From Caldilineaceae bacterium bin5 (GTDB taxonomy: Bacteria; Chloroflexota; Anaerolineae; Caldilineales; Caldilineaceae), in the NCBI GenBank assembly GCA_002238445.1, contig MPML01000045.1, positions 1 to 39,551 of the forward strand: a DNA stretch of 39,551 nucleotides, in the 5' to 3' direction. A program made the translations under genes and the position numbers. Positions within the stretch are counted from its first letter, which is position 1; the number at the start of each line of letters is the position of its first letter. The notes under the pieces are model-generated. The model saw only the letters and a program-made list of their open reading frames with translations, was not told where the DNA came from and did not search any database. Shown here piece by piece: positions 26,236 through 35,234 of this stretch.

Positions 26236-26275
26236 AAGGGCACGAAGGAACATCCATATGGGACTCCGTGCCCTT
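26236..26275. terminator. hairpin between convergent genes
   Basis: AAGGGCACG (26236-26244) and CGTGCCCTT (26267-26275) form a perfect 9-bp stem between the oxidoreductase (+) and bicupin (-) genes. Only a short T-run follows, so it may act as a weak two-way terminator. Confidence 0.5.
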
Positions 26276-26314
26276 TGTGGTTGAGACAGGTCTCCTGATA
26301 GGAAAAACGCAGTA

Positions 26315-27046
26315 TCAGACGGCCTGGCAGCGGATGAGACGGGCCGGTTCGCGCTGGTCGTTGCGTACGGTTTGGGCCTCGCCGGGGGGTATGAACGCAC
26401 CATCGTGGCGGCCTGCCTGCAGTGTGTCGCCTCCTGCGTTAATGCTAACTAGCCCGTCCCAGACAAACCAGACTGCTTCCTTGTCTTGGGATGCGGGCGC
26501 CTCGATCTGCCCACCTTGCTCCAGTTCATAAAAATCGAGCCGCATTTCCGGCGTCCCATTCAAAGGAGAGGCGGGCTGCGATATTTGCGCATCCTGGTTC
26601 TCTGAGGATTCCCCGGATGCAAGGTTGTCGATGCGGACAGTGGTTTTGTGATTATCAGGCGGGCGCGGTGTGGTTCCTGTTTGCGAGGGGTCTCGTTCTC
26701 CCCGGTACAGCGCAAAGTCTGGCGGCGCCTGGAAGCTGATAAGAGTTGCTTCAGAACCGCTGGTATTGACGGTGCCGTGAACTTCCGGCGACGGCACGTA
26801 GGCAAACTCTCCAGCGTTGATTGGCGTGTAGGTATCACCCTGCCGCACCGAGACACCCCCTTCAAGCACAATGAAGATGTCTGCTGAACCTTCGTGAAAG
26901 TGCTGAGGGAACTCTTCCCCGGGTTGAAAAATGGAATAGTTCAGCGTGATATCCTGCGCGCCTGTTGAGGGCCCGACCAGGTTGCGGGAATCGCCTTTTC
27001 CCATCTGAAAGGTTGCGGCCTTCTTTGCTGATAGCAGAGTTGCCAT
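26315..27046 (-). CDS. bicupin protein
   Basis: A 243-aa protein with two cupin barrels. The N-terminal one has the metal-binding pattern FPQHFHEGSADIFIVLEGG (~46-64) and the later VPSPEVHGTVN. The C-terminal barrel (EAVWFVWDGLVSINAGG... GAFIPPGEAQTV) lacks the His ligands and is probably structural. The linker (~118-160) is rich in Pro/Ser/Gln. The function could be dioxygenase, isomerase or sugar-binding; I cannot choose. AGGAGA lies before the ATG. It shares the strand with the dioxygenase-like gene upstream (151-base gap). Confidence 0.85.
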   Translation of the reverse strand: MATLLSAKKAATFQMGKGDSRNLVGPSTGAQDITLNYSIFQPGEEFPQHFHEGSADIFIVLEGGVSVRQGDTYTPINAGEFAYVPSPEVHGTVNTSGSEATLISFQAPPDFALYRGERDPSQTGTTPRPPDNHKTTVRIDNLASGESSENQDAQISQPASPLNGTPEMRLDFYELEQGGQIEAPASQDKEAVWFVWDGLVSINAGGDTLQAGRHDGAFIPPGEAQTVRNDQREPARLIRCQAV

Positions 27047-27197
27047 GGGTCTATCTCCTGCTGCATTTGTTGTGGGGGCTCGGTTGCTCGAGACAAGAAT
27101 TTTTGCATCATGGTTCGGGGCGCGACAGGGCAGAGCAAACCATAGACGTTACCGGTTTCTCTGCCCGCCGCACGCGAGGAACACTAACGCGCCTGGG

Positions 27198-28091
27198 CTA
27201 CACTCCGTAGTGCGAACCGTCGCTGAGGTTGTTGGCGGCGCGCACTGGTCGGAAAAGTGTTTGGCGCAGCGGCGGCATCGAGGCTACGAGACCTGGGTCC
27301 GGATCCCAGTCGTGCCACTTGCTGTCGACCGTGTTGTAGCAACTGAAAACCGCAACGCGTGGAACATCGCGGTTGGTCCACGGACGGGCACTGTGGGTAA
27401 GAGATTCGGTAAAGAAAAGGACAGAGCCGGCGGGACAGGTATAGGCATCCCAGACCGGCGAGTTCTGGTCATGGATTGATTCGGGGGCGGGATAGGCGGC
27501 TTTGTGGCTTCCACTGACTACGAGCGTACCGTCGCCCTCACAGACCGGATTCAGCTCCCAGACAACGCGTGTGAGGCCGGCGTGCGACTTGCCGGGAACG
27601 CTGTGATAAAAGTGCGTGTCGCCAGGGAAGCGGAAGAAGCCGCTGCCGTTGTGCGGCCCAAACTTGCCGTCGCCTGCTTCGCGGTAGAAAAGGTGCGATG
27701 ACTCCATGCGGAAGCCGTAGCAGTTTTGGCGCGAAAGAGGAGGGAAGGCGACAAATTCGTTCATGAATCCAACTACAACCGGATGATCGATGAGCTTTTG
27801 TAGCGGTCCGCCTAGTGTTGAGCGCTCTTGTTCGGGGATCGAGTCAGGGTCATGTTGGAGCCTCAGGCCGAAATCTCGCATCTCGGCAGCTTCGTCCTCT
27901 GACAGGACGCCGGGGATGAGCAGCCAGCCGCGAGTATCGAAGAGATATTTCTGTTCTTGGGACAGGTTTACGACGGGCTTGCCGTCAGCGTTGGCGCTTG
28001 GAAACTCCTGGGCGCTCATGTCCAGTTGTTGTCCGAGGCTGTGGGCAAAGAGGTAGGGCGTGTTCTTGGCGTGCTGGTTGTTGGTTGACAT
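27198..28091 (-). CDS. phytanoyl-CoA dioxygenase-like protein with HxG in place of HxD
   Basis: The 297-aa protein is an Fe(II)/2-oxoglutarate-dependent oxygenase-like double-stranded beta-helix. The segment WELNPVCEGDGTLVVSGSHK (~178-197) is the typical GxLxVxPGSHK strand; H233 (ESLTHSARPW) and R245 (VPRVAVF) fit the second iron His and the 2-oxoglutarate Arg. Where the first HxD should stand I find GPHNGSG (H147-N148-G149), so the carboxylate iron ligand seems missing. It is cytoplasmic with no signal peptide. The neighbours are a bicupin downstream and a sugar ABC operon diverging upstream. Confidence 0.85.
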   Translation of the reverse strand: MSTNNQHAKNTPYLFAHSLGQQLDMSAQEFPSANADGKPVVNLSQEQKYLFDTRGWLLIPGVLSEDEAAEMRDFGLRLQHDPDSIPEQERSTLGGPLQKLIDHPVVVGFMNEFVAFPPLSRQNCYGFRMESSHLFYREAGDGKFGPHNGSGFFRFPGDTHFYHSVPGKSHAGLTRVVWELNPVCEGDGTLVVSGSHKAAYPAPESIHDQNSPVWDAYTCPAGSVLFFTESLTHSARPWTNRDVPRVAVFSCYNTVDSKWHDWDPDPGLVASMPPLRQTLFRPVRAANNLSDGSHYGV

Positions 28092-28599
28092 AGTAACGTA
28101 TGTCCTTTCGATTGTGCGGGTGGCTGGCTTTCCCCACTGGTAGTGGCGGGTCCGATTGACTCAGAGATAGCTGGAATCATACAACAGATGAGGACAATGC
28201 TAAAGTGGCTGCATTTTCGGTGGTCTGATTTGCAAACTCAAGGAACAGGAAGAATGGTTTGTAATTCGAATTGAACGGAATGAAAATGTCGGGAGTTGCA
28301 GAACATGAACCTTCTCGGAACTGCAGTTGATGGGCTGGCTACGCTTACGTGAATTTCTCTGCGATAGGTGCAGTTTACATTTGGAGTGGCGCAGATTCCA
28401 AGGACACGAACTAGAATCGGGATTTTTCAGACGTTTTGCGGTTGTGTTCTGCGCATGATACACTCTCCGAAAATTACAGGTTACCTGCATTGGAATGATG
28501 GCGGTCGGTGTGGGCTTTTCATTCTGATCCCGACCAGCAAACACGTTTCCAACCCTTCTTCAGTAGGCGTCGTATTCCACTCTAAAAGGAGAAAACGAT
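28092..28599. other. intergenic region upstream of the carbohydrate ABC operon
   Basis: About 510 bases between divergent genes. It contains a good extended -10 promoter for the ABC operon (28436-28464) and an AATTCGAATT palindrome near 28263. No conserved small gene was recognised. Confidence 0.5.
28436..28464 (+). promoter_or_regulatory. candidate promoter of the carbohydrate ABC operon
   Basis: TTGCGG at 28436-28441 and TACACT at 28459-28464 are 17 bases apart, with an extended TG just before the -10. The binding-protein start lies 136 bases downstream. Confidence 0.5.
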
Positions 28600-29961
28600 A
28601 TGACGAGACTTACGCGTAGAGAGTTTCTACACAGAACCAGCTTCGTTGCAGCGGGCGGCCTACTGGCAGCATGTGCCGCGCCGGCTGCGCCAGCGTCCGA
28701 TGGTGACAGCGCCGCTGCTCCGATGGAAGAGTCTATCGAACTGAGGGTGGGGGCGATTGCCGGGATTGTGACGGAAGGCTTGCAGGCACTTGCGGACCGG
28801 TACATGGAGGAGAATTCCAATGTCTCGGTGACCATCGATGTGTTGGCCGATGAGCAGTACCAGCAGGCGTTCCTGCTATTTTCCAGCGATGACACGCCAG
28901 ATGTCTCCTGGTATCAGTGCGTGCCGGCAAATCGGTTCAATGACATGGTGACCAGTCAAATCCTCGTCCCGCTCGACGACCTGTACGAGCAGGAGGGTTG
29001 GTTTGACGCCTATCCAGAGGGCATAGTTGATTTCCAGCGACAGCCGGACGGCCACTACTATTCGGCAACAAGCTCGGTGGTATGGACCCCTTATACCTAC
29101 TACAACAAGGAGATCTTCGAGGAAGTCAGCGTCACGCCGCCGGAGACTTGGGACGATCTCTATGAGATGTCGAGCGAACTGCGCGACGCCGGCTACCAAC
29201 CGTTGACCGTCGACTACAACATGGGGATCCAGAGCCACTTCAGTGACGGGATGCAGTTGCGTTCCTGGAGCAGGGAACAGTATAACTGCATGCCTATCAA
29301 GTGGCGTGCGGACGTGCCGGCATCCTGCGACCAGTACACCTGGACCGATCCCGACTCGATTCGCATCTTCGAATACATCAAGGCAATGGTAGACCATGGC
29401 GTTTTTGTCGACGGCGTAACCGGACTGACTGAATACCAGACCGGCAGGTCGTTGTTTACGACTGGCAAGGCGGCGATGTGGCAGACCGGCTCGTGGGACG
29501 GCGGCTCTGCAGGGCTATCGCGGGATGTCGAATTTGAAATTGGCTACTTCTACTATCCCGAGATCAGGCCGGAGAGGACAGGAAAGGTTGGGGCTTGGGT
29601 TCCCGACGGTCTGATCGTTCCAAAGTCGGGACAGAACATTGAGGCATCGTTGGAGTTTCTTGCCTGGACGTACCGATTACCGCAGGCTTCCCTCTATGCT
29701 CAGACTGCCGGCATTCCCCATGGCCGTGCGGACATTCCCAGCGAAGTGTATAGCGAGATTCTCAGTGAGATGCAGTTGCAGTTCCTGGAGGACAACAAAG
29801 AGTACGGGACGCCCGCGCTGTATGAGGCTTCCAGCAATCAGCCTTATCAACAGGCGACTGTCAAGTCGGTCGATCAGATGATGGCCGGCGGTTTGACGCC
29901 GGAAGAAGCGGGCGCGTGGCTGCAGGAGAAGACTGAGGAAATACACGCCGAGCAGAGTTAG
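28600..29961 (+). CDS. carbohydrate ABC transporter substrate-binding lipoprotein (family 1)
   Basis: The 453-aa protein is a solute-binding family 1 member, typical for oligosaccharides and glycosides. The N-terminus combines a twin-arginine motif (LTRREFL, residues 4-10) with a lipobox LLAAC (lipid Cys25), so it is probably Tat-exported and membrane-anchored. Family features include VNIDVL-like strands, YYNKEIFEEVSVTPPETWDDLYEM and GKAAMWQTGSWDGG. AAAAGGAG precedes the ATG. It is the first gene of an operon with two permeases and a cytochrome P450. Confidence 0.93.
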   Translation: MTRLTRREFLHRTSFVAAGGLLAACAAPAAPASDGDSAAAPMEESIELRVGAIAGIVTEGLQALADRYMEENSNVSVTIDVLADEQYQQAFLLFSSDDTPDVSWYQCVPANRFNDMVTSQILVPLDDLYEQEGWFDAYPEGIVDFQRQPDGHYYSATSSVVWTPYTYYNKEIFEEVSVTPPETWDDLYEMSSELRDAGYQPLTVDYNMGIQSHFSDGMQLRSWSREQYNCMPIKWRADVPASCDQYTWTDPDSIRIFEYIKAMVDHGVFVDGVTGLTEYQTGRSLFTTGKAAMWQTGSWDGGSAGLSRDVEFEIGYFYYPEIRPERTGKVGAWVPDGLIVPKSGQNIEASLEFLAWTYRLPQASLYAQTAGIPHGRADIPSEVYSEILSEMQLQFLEDNKEYGTPALYEASSNQPYQQATVKSVDQMMAGGLTPEEAGAWLQEKTEEIHAEQS

Positions 29962-30060
29962 GCGGAAAAGGGTAGAGGGAGCGCTCACAATCGAAATGGA
30001 AGCGCATCGCGTACAGGGAGGTTCCTGGGGACCTCCCTGTTTTCGTATGGAGGTGTAGAG

Positions 30061-30999
30061 TTGGCAGCAATGAATCCACGGCAAGATGCAGCGGCGGCGA
30101 CTTCTGGCCGCAGTCAATTGATTCGCACCGTCAGGAATGCACTTCCCTGGTATCTGTTTATCGCCCCGGCGTCACTTATGCTGCTTACGTTGATGGCCTA
30201 TCCTCTCTTTGATACGCTGCGGCTTTCGCTATTCAAGTGGGGCGGGCTCGGGCCGCAGACATTTATTGGGATGCGAAATTTTGCCAAGCTGTTTGGCGAC
30301 GAGGTCTTCTGGCGTGCCCTCGGAAACAGCTTTATCTTTGCGATCGTAGTTCCATTCTTTACGGTGTCGATAGGTCTGTTCCTGGGCGTTGCCATCAGTC
30401 GACGCATGAAGGGCTGGCAGGTCTATCGCATCGCTTTCTTCATTCCGGTGATGATGTCAGGCGTGGTGGTCGCAACGCTATGGGCAAACATGTTTGAATA
30501 CAACCACGGCCTGTTCAATACTGTACTACGCGGTATTGGTCTCGATGGACTGGCTCAGAACTGGTTAGGTGACCGCAACGTTGCCTTGATGAGTGTCATG
30601 CTTGTACCGATCTGGCAGTCGGTGGGATTTCCCATGATCGTGTTGCTGGCAGCGATAGAGGGGATTCCTCAAGAGATGCACGATGCCGCGACAATGGACG
30701 GGGTAAACGAGTGGCAACGCATCTGGGGCCTGATAGTGCCGCTGATAAAGCCTGTGCTGGCGTCGATCACAATGCTCTCGATCATTGGCGCTATGAAGGT
30801 GTTCGATCTCGTGCTCGTGATGACAAAGGGCGGGCCGGCGTTCAGTACGCAAGTACTGGGCTACTACCTGTTTGAGACGGCCTTTCGTTCGGGCAATTTC
30901 GGCTACGGTTCTGCAATTGCAGTTGTGATGTTCGTAGTCGTCTTCGCCGTCGCCTACGGTTATGTACGGGGCGTCCGGATAGAGAGTGTCGAGTATTGA
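30061..30999 (+). CDS. carbohydrate ABC transporter permease (MalF-like)
   Basis: The 312-aa inner-membrane protein has about six spans, beginning near WYLFIAPASLMLLTLMAYPLF. The EAA loop EMHDAATMDGVNEWQRIWGLIVPLIKP contacts the ATPase. Start is TTG 30061, 7 bases after GGAGGT; an ATG three codons later is too far from that site. It partners the next permease. Confidence 0.93.
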   Translation: MAAMNPRQDAAAATSGRSQLIRTVRNALPWYLFIAPASLMLLTLMAYPLFDTLRLSLFKWGGLGPQTFIGMRNFAKLFGDEVFWRALGNSFIFAIVVPFFTVSIGLFLGVAISRRMKGWQVYRIAFFIPVMMSGVVVATLWANMFEYNHGLFNTVLRGIGLDGLAQNWLGDRNVALMSVMLVPIWQSVGFPMIVLLAAIEGIPQEMHDAATMDGVNEWQRIWGLIVPLIKPVLASITMLSIIGAMKVFDLVLVMTKGGPAFSTQVLGYYLFETAFRSGNFGYGSAIAVVMFVVVFAVAYGYVRGVRIESVEY

Positions 31000-31097
31000 T
31001 ATGGTGGTGCAAACCAAGGGTCGTGCGTTGAGAGCCGGCGAATGAGGGTCTCACTGTGCGACAGGGACAGGTGAACTTGGGGGAAAGGGTGAGATAG

Positions 31098-32009
31098 ATG
31101 GCGGTTGACAGGGTTACATCACGGCCGACGGAAGGGAGCATACAGGGAGGCAAGACTGCAGGATGGTGGGCAGGGAGCAGTCTGCGGCCAATCATCTATG
31201 GACTGCTTGTGGTTGGAGCACTTATTCAGGTGTACCCGATCTTCTTTCTGTTGATGAACACGCTAAAGACGGACACCCAGATACTTAACACGCCGTTCAG
31301 TCTGCCGACCAACTTTTCGCTTGCTCCGTATGTGGACGTTTGGACAGGTGACCGCACGGGGATGTTTTTCGGCAGGTATTTCTTTAACAGCGTTATTGTG
31401 CTTGCGGCTACGTTGGTGTTGATGCTGGCTATTTCCTGTCTTTGCGGTTATGCCATGGCACGCGGACAGTTTCCAGGGAACGCCACTTTACACCAAGTGC
31501 TGTTGCTCAGTCTGGCAGTGCCGGCGCACGCGCTTGCGATTCCACTCTACTTTTTTGTGGGCAGCCTCGGCTTGCGAAACAGCCTCTTTGGGTTGACACT
31601 CGTCTATGCCGCCATTGGGGCGCCTTTCACCATCATCTTGATGCGAGCTTATTTTATGCATCTGCCGGTGGAGTTGGAAGAGGCGGCACGCATAGATGGC
31701 TGTGGGCGGCTGGGCGTCTTTCTGCGAATTGTTGTTCCGATCAGCCGGGGACCGATCGCCGGCATGGCGATCATCAACATCAACTGGATTTGGAGCGAGC
31801 TTTTCTTCTCGCTTATTCTCATGAACAAGGCAGACGTTCGCACGCTGCCGCTAGCGATCGCATTGTATAAGCCGGCGCCAATGACGGTAGAGACTGTGCT
31901 GGGGCTGCAGTACGCGGCGATGGCACTGGCTACGATACCCGTTCTGATTTTGTTCTTCCTTTTCCAGAGGCAGATTGCTTCGGGTATGACGATGGGGGCG
32001 TTCAAATAG
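31098..32009 (+). CDS. carbohydrate ABC transporter permease (MalG-like)
   Basis: The 303-aa permease has the expected six spans and the EAA loop ELEEAARIDGCGRLGVFLRIVVPISRGP. The C-terminus ends in the typical FLFQRQIASGMTMGAFK. It lies 98 bases after the first permease. No ATP-binding subunit is encoded in the window, so a shared ATPase from elsewhere is likely. Confidence 0.93.
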   Translation: MAVDRVTSRPTEGSIQGGKTAGWWAGSSLRPIIYGLLVVGALIQVYPIFFLLMNTLKTDTQILNTPFSLPTNFSLAPYVDVWTGDRTGMFFGRYFFNSVIVLAATLVLMLAISCLCGYAMARGQFPGNATLHQVLLLSLAVPAHALAIPLYFFVGSLGLRNSLFGLTLVYAAIGAPFTIILMRAYFMHLPVELEEAARIDGCGRLGVFLRIVVPISRGPIAGMAIININWIWSELFFSLILMNKADVRTLPLAIALYKPAPMTVETVLGLQYAAMALATIPVLILFFLFQRQIASGMTMGAFK

Positions 32010-32082
32010 CTAGGGCAACTGCAGCGCTTCATTGGGCAAGAGACATGTGGACTGGCACGTACAAGGGAGTGGGAAGATTCCG

Positions 32083-33402
32083 ATGTTGAATTCTGTTCCG
32101 AGACTGGTTAAGGAAGCGGTAAAGCAGATTGCCAAGAATGGCCTTCTAACTTGGGAAAGGCTTGAATCGGGCGTTGCTTTTGACCTGACCTCCAGTCAAA
32201 TGCTGACAAATCCTTATCCTACCTATCAGAAGTTGCGAGAGACGGACCCAGTTCACCGAATGAGGCTGGTAGACGGCTGGGTTCTGACTCGGTACGACGA
32301 CGTACAGACGATGTTGCTGGATCATCAACGGTTTTCGAATTGGGGGGCAGGGGCAGGCGATAGACAGTACACGAAGGACCGCAGTATGCTTGACCTGGAT
32401 CCGCCGGATCACACACGATTGCGTTCGCTTGTTTCCAAAGCGTTTACCCCTCGCTCGGTGACTGCGCTGGAACCCCGCATCGAAGAGATCGTGGAGGGCT
32501 TGTTGGACGGCGTTGACGGGAAGGATCGATTTGACTTGATAGACAGTTTCGCCTTTCCACTTCCAGTCATTGTCATCGCCGAAATGCTGGGCGTTCCGGC
32601 CCAGGACCTGGAACAGTTCAAAGAGTGGTCGAATGACATCGTCATTTCGTTGGAACCTATTCTAAGTAGAGAGCAGAGGGAACAGTTCCGCCGTTCGGAG
32701 CAGGAGCTATACGAATACTTCGAGGGAATCATTGCACTTCGGCGAGAGAATCCGGAAGACGATCTTGTGAGCGCGCTACTGGCCGCCGAAGAAGAAGGAG
32801 ACAGGCTTTCGCACGGGGAGCTACTGGCCACTTTGCTGCTATTGCTGGTAGCGGGAAACGAGACGACAAGAAATCTGATCGGCAATGGCATGTTGGCTTT
32901 ACTGCGAAATCCCGATGAATTGCGGCGGCTGAAAGAGCAGCCTGAGCTCATTGACTCGGCAATCGACGAGTTGCTCAGATACGACAGCCCTGTGCAACTC
33001 GATGGTCGAACGCTCTTGGAGGACGTTGAGATGGGAGGAAAGCGGATGCGCGCCGGCCAGCAGGTTGTCGGCGTTGTGGGAGCCGCCAATCGTGACCCAG
33101 CGGCCTTTTCTAATCCAGACAGACTTGATATTCGTCGTCATGAGAAGAGCCACATTTCGTTCGGGCGCGGGATACATTACTGTTTGGGCGCATCGCTGGC
33201 GAAGTTGGAGGGTAGGATTGCAATAACCAGTCTGCTGAGACGGTTTTCATCGATACGACTGGCGGAGGAACCGCAGCAGAGAAAGCAAGTCGTGCTGAGA
33301 GGCGTAGAAGACCTGGTTGTAGAAGTAGAACGTCCTGCAGTTACTGAATTGGCTGGAAGCGAGCAGGTGCGTGCACTCGAAACAGGTGTGGCCGATTCTT
33401 GA
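32083..33402 (+). CDS. cytochrome P450 (bacterial soluble type)
   Basis: The 439-aa heme monooxygenase lacks a membrane anchor. It has the I-helix motif VAGNETTRN (~256-264), the ExxR in DELLRYD (~E296-R299), and the heme loop ISFGRGIHYCLG with Cys367 as thiolate ligand. An external ferredoxin/reductase pair would be needed; none is nearby. ATG 32083 is chosen, with GGGAG and GGAAG upstream and a normal helix start; the frame is open to 32032. It follows the sugar permease by 73 bases and is probably co-transcribed, suggesting hydroxylation of an imported compound. The C-terminal tail (after ~415) is unusual. Confidence 0.93.
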   Translation: MLNSVPRLVKEAVKQIAKNGLLTWERLESGVAFDLTSSQMLTNPYPTYQKLRETDPVHRMRLVDGWVLTRYDDVQTMLLDHQRFSNWGAGAGDRQYTKDRSMLDLDPPDHTRLRSLVSKAFTPRSVTALEPRIEEIVEGLLDGVDGKDRFDLIDSFAFPLPVIVIAEMLGVPAQDLEQFKEWSNDIVISLEPILSREQREQFRRSEQELYEYFEGIIALRRENPEDDLVSALLAAEEEGDRLSHGELLATLLLLLVAGNETTRNLIGNGMLALLRNPDELRRLKEQPELIDSAIDELLRYDSPVQLDGRTLLEDVEMGGKRMRAGQQVVGVVGAANRDPAAFSNPDRLDIRRHEKSHISFGRGIHYCLGASLAKLEGRIAITSLLRRFSSIRLAEEPQQRKQVVLRGVEDLVVEVERPAVTELAGSEQVRALETGVADS

Positions 33403-33516
33403 CTTTCCATGTAAGTTACGATAGCCTTGCAACCAGATAAGAACCGGTCCTAATTCAGTACCATAAGGTCCTTAAACGAGAATGAAATTGAAGAGCCTTG
33501 CAATCGTGAGGAGGAG

Positions 33517-33533
33517 GCCCGCGGGAAGCGGGC
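33517..33533 (+). promoter_or_regulatory. hairpin with competing pairing to the terminator upstream of argG
   Basis: GCCCGC and GCGGGC form a perfect 6-bp stem around GGGAA. Its loop and 3' arm contain GAAGCGG (33525-33531), exactly complementary to CCGCTTC (33607-33613) in the terminator's 5' arm. The two structures exclude each other, a layout seen in attenuators. A stretch just upstream (GAGGAGGAG) and the following sequence faintly recall T-box leaders, but the essential TGGN is not intact. Confidence 0.4.
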
Positions 33534-33605
33534 GCAGTGTTCGGCAGCAGCTTTCCTGAGGGAACGCCGTTGCATCGCGCAGTCCTCTTCGCTCGTTTCC
33601 CGTTT

Positions 33606-33637
33606 GCCGCTTCGGATGGTCCGAAGTGGCGTTTTTT
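33606..33637 (+). terminator. intrinsic terminator between P450 and argG
   Basis: Arms at 33606-33616 and 33620-33630 pair over 11 bp with one G-U, loop TGG, followed by G and six T. It would end the ABC-P450 transcript, or a leader transcript starting downstream of the P450 gene. Confidence 0.88.
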
Positions 33638-33823
33638 GTTTTCACAGTCAGATCTTAATTTGCGTTGCAAAAAGAGTCGGAACCGCAGAACTCATTACTT
33701 GCGTTGAAACAAACGAACGTCTTACTTGTCTATTGAAGATTGAATTCTCACATGCTCTGCGAATTCTTGAAGGAACTTCACGGGAAAACGATAGAGCCTC
33801 TTTCACCAAGATAAGGAGTGTGT

Positions 33824-35107
33824 ATGGCTGTCACAGGATCTGTAAGAAAGGCGGTGCTCGCCTATTCCGGCGGCTTGGATACCAGCGTAATCGTCCCTTG
33901 GCTGCGGAACAATTACGGATGCGAGGTTGTCTGCTTTTGCGCAAATCTGGGCCAGGAAGAGGAGTTGGATGGGCTGGAAGAGAAGGCGATCGCGTCCGGA
34001 GCGGCGCGCTGTTATGTTGAGGACTTGCGGGCTGAATTTCTGACCGACTACGTTTTCCCGACAATGCAGGCCGGCGCGATCTACGAACGGGACTATCTGC
34101 TGGGCACGTCTTTTGCACGTCCTTTGATCGCCAAAAGGCTTGTCGAGATCGCGCAATTGGAGGGGGCCGACGCAGTCTCGCATGGAGCTACGGGCAAGGG
34201 CAATGATCAGGTGCGCTTCGAATTGACGGTGATGGCACTCAATCCGAAGCTGAAAATCATTGCGCCGTGGCGAGAGTGGGACATTCGCGGCCGTTCGGAT
34301 GCGCTGGACTATGCTGCGGAGCACAATGTTCCGGTCAAGGCATCCGCCGAACGAATCTACAGCCAGGACCGCAATCTCTGGCACCTGAGCAACGAGGGGG
34401 GGCCGCTGGAAGACCCTTGGACAGAACCGCCGGCCGATATGTTCGAATGGACGCGTTCGCCGGAGGATGCGCCGGACGAGCCCGGTTATGTCGAGCTCTA
34501 CTTCCGACGCGGTTATCCTGAACGCTTGAACGGTGTGGCTATGGGCCCGGTAGAGCTTATTCAACAACTAAACGAGATAGGTTGCGAACACGGCATCGGC
34601 CGTGTGGACCTGGTTGAGAACAGGCTGGTGGGGATGAAGAGCCGCGGCGTTTACGAGACGCCGGGCGGCACTATCCTGTACAAGGGACATGCGGCGCTGG
34701 AGCAGCTTTGCCTGGACAAAGACACGCTGCATTGGAAGCAACAAGTAGGCTTGCGCTATGCCGAGCTAGTCTACAACGGGCTCTGGTTTACACCTTTGCG
34801 AAGAGCGCTGGACGCATTTGTACAGGACACGGAAAAGTCGATCAGCGGGACTGTACGCCTGAAGCTGTACAAGGGAACGGCGATGGTGGTTGGCCGACGG
34901 TCGCCGCACAGTCTTTACCGAGAGGATTATGTTACGTTTGACGAGGACGACGTTTACAATCAGGCTGATGCAGAGGGCTTTATCCGGTTGTTTGGCCTGC
35001 CTCTCAAAGTAGAGGCGCTGTTGCGGGAAGAGCACCCTGCGGATGCGATGCCGCCACCAGCCGATGGCGCCGGGCCGAAGGATGGAAATTGGATCAAGAG
35101 GGACTAG
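33824..35107 (+). CDS. argG: argininosuccinate synthase
   Basis: Condenses citrulline and aspartate with ATP in arginine synthesis. The PP-loop AYSGGLDTS lies near the N-terminus; GKGNDQVRFEL, AERIYSQDRNLWHLSNEGG and RGVYETPGGTIL follow. At 427 aa it is a little longer than the ~400-aa usual form, with a Pro-rich tail (ADAMPPPADGAG). ATG 33824 is chosen because AAGGAG sits 5 bases upstream; the GTG at 33818 overlaps that site. argJ follows 127 bases later. Confidence 0.96.
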   Translation: MAVTGSVRKAVLAYSGGLDTSVIVPWLRNNYGCEVVCFCANLGQEEELDGLEEKAIASGAARCYVEDLRAEFLTDYVFPTMQAGAIYERDYLLGTSFARPLIAKRLVEIAQLEGADAVSHGATGKGNDQVRFELTVMALNPKLKIIAPWREWDIRGRSDALDYAAEHNVPVKASAERIYSQDRNLWHLSNEGGPLEDPWTEPPADMFEWTRSPEDAPDEPGYVELYFRRGYPERLNGVAMGPVELIQQLNEIGCEHGIGRVDLVENRLVGMKSRGVYETPGGTILYKGHAALEQLCLDKDTLHWKQQVGLRYAELVYNGLWFTPLRRALDAFVQDTEKSISGTVRLKLYKGTAMVVGRRSPHSLYREDYVTFDEDDVYNQADAEGFIRLFGLPLKVEALLREEHPADAMPPPADGAGPKDGNWIKRD

Positions 35108-35234
35108 GACTATGGGCATATCCTTATAGGTATTGCATCATTTAGAGCAGGAAGGGGCCGCTGTGTTGACCAAGGCAGTTAGCTGGCCTGGCAGCCCCCG
35201 ATGCACCCAATTAACATGAAACATGGAGACAATC

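Larger units (their letters stand above)
33403..33823 (+). other. structured leader region upstream of argG
   Basis: About 420 bases without a gene. The middle part (33500-33640) is GC-rich and folds into hairpins described separately, ending in an intrinsic terminator about 185 bases before argG. The last ~180 bases are AT-richer and could hold an argG promoter. Confidence 0.5.

Noticed and set aside
27198..28091. Direct assignment as a halogenase
   Set aside because: The HNG motif alone is not enough; many uncharacterised relatives seem to have similar glycines and no substrate carrier protein is nearby.
28200..28544. 114-aa frame in the intergenic region before the sugar ABC operon
   Set aside because: No ribosome site, odd Ser/Arg/Lys-rich composition and overlap with the probable promoter.
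33500..33640. A true T-box riboswitch for argG
   Set aside because: Some stretches recall T-box leaders (GAGGAGGAG before hairpins, a CGCTCG-type run before the terminator), but the TGGN element reads TTGC and no specifier-loop Stem I could be drawn.
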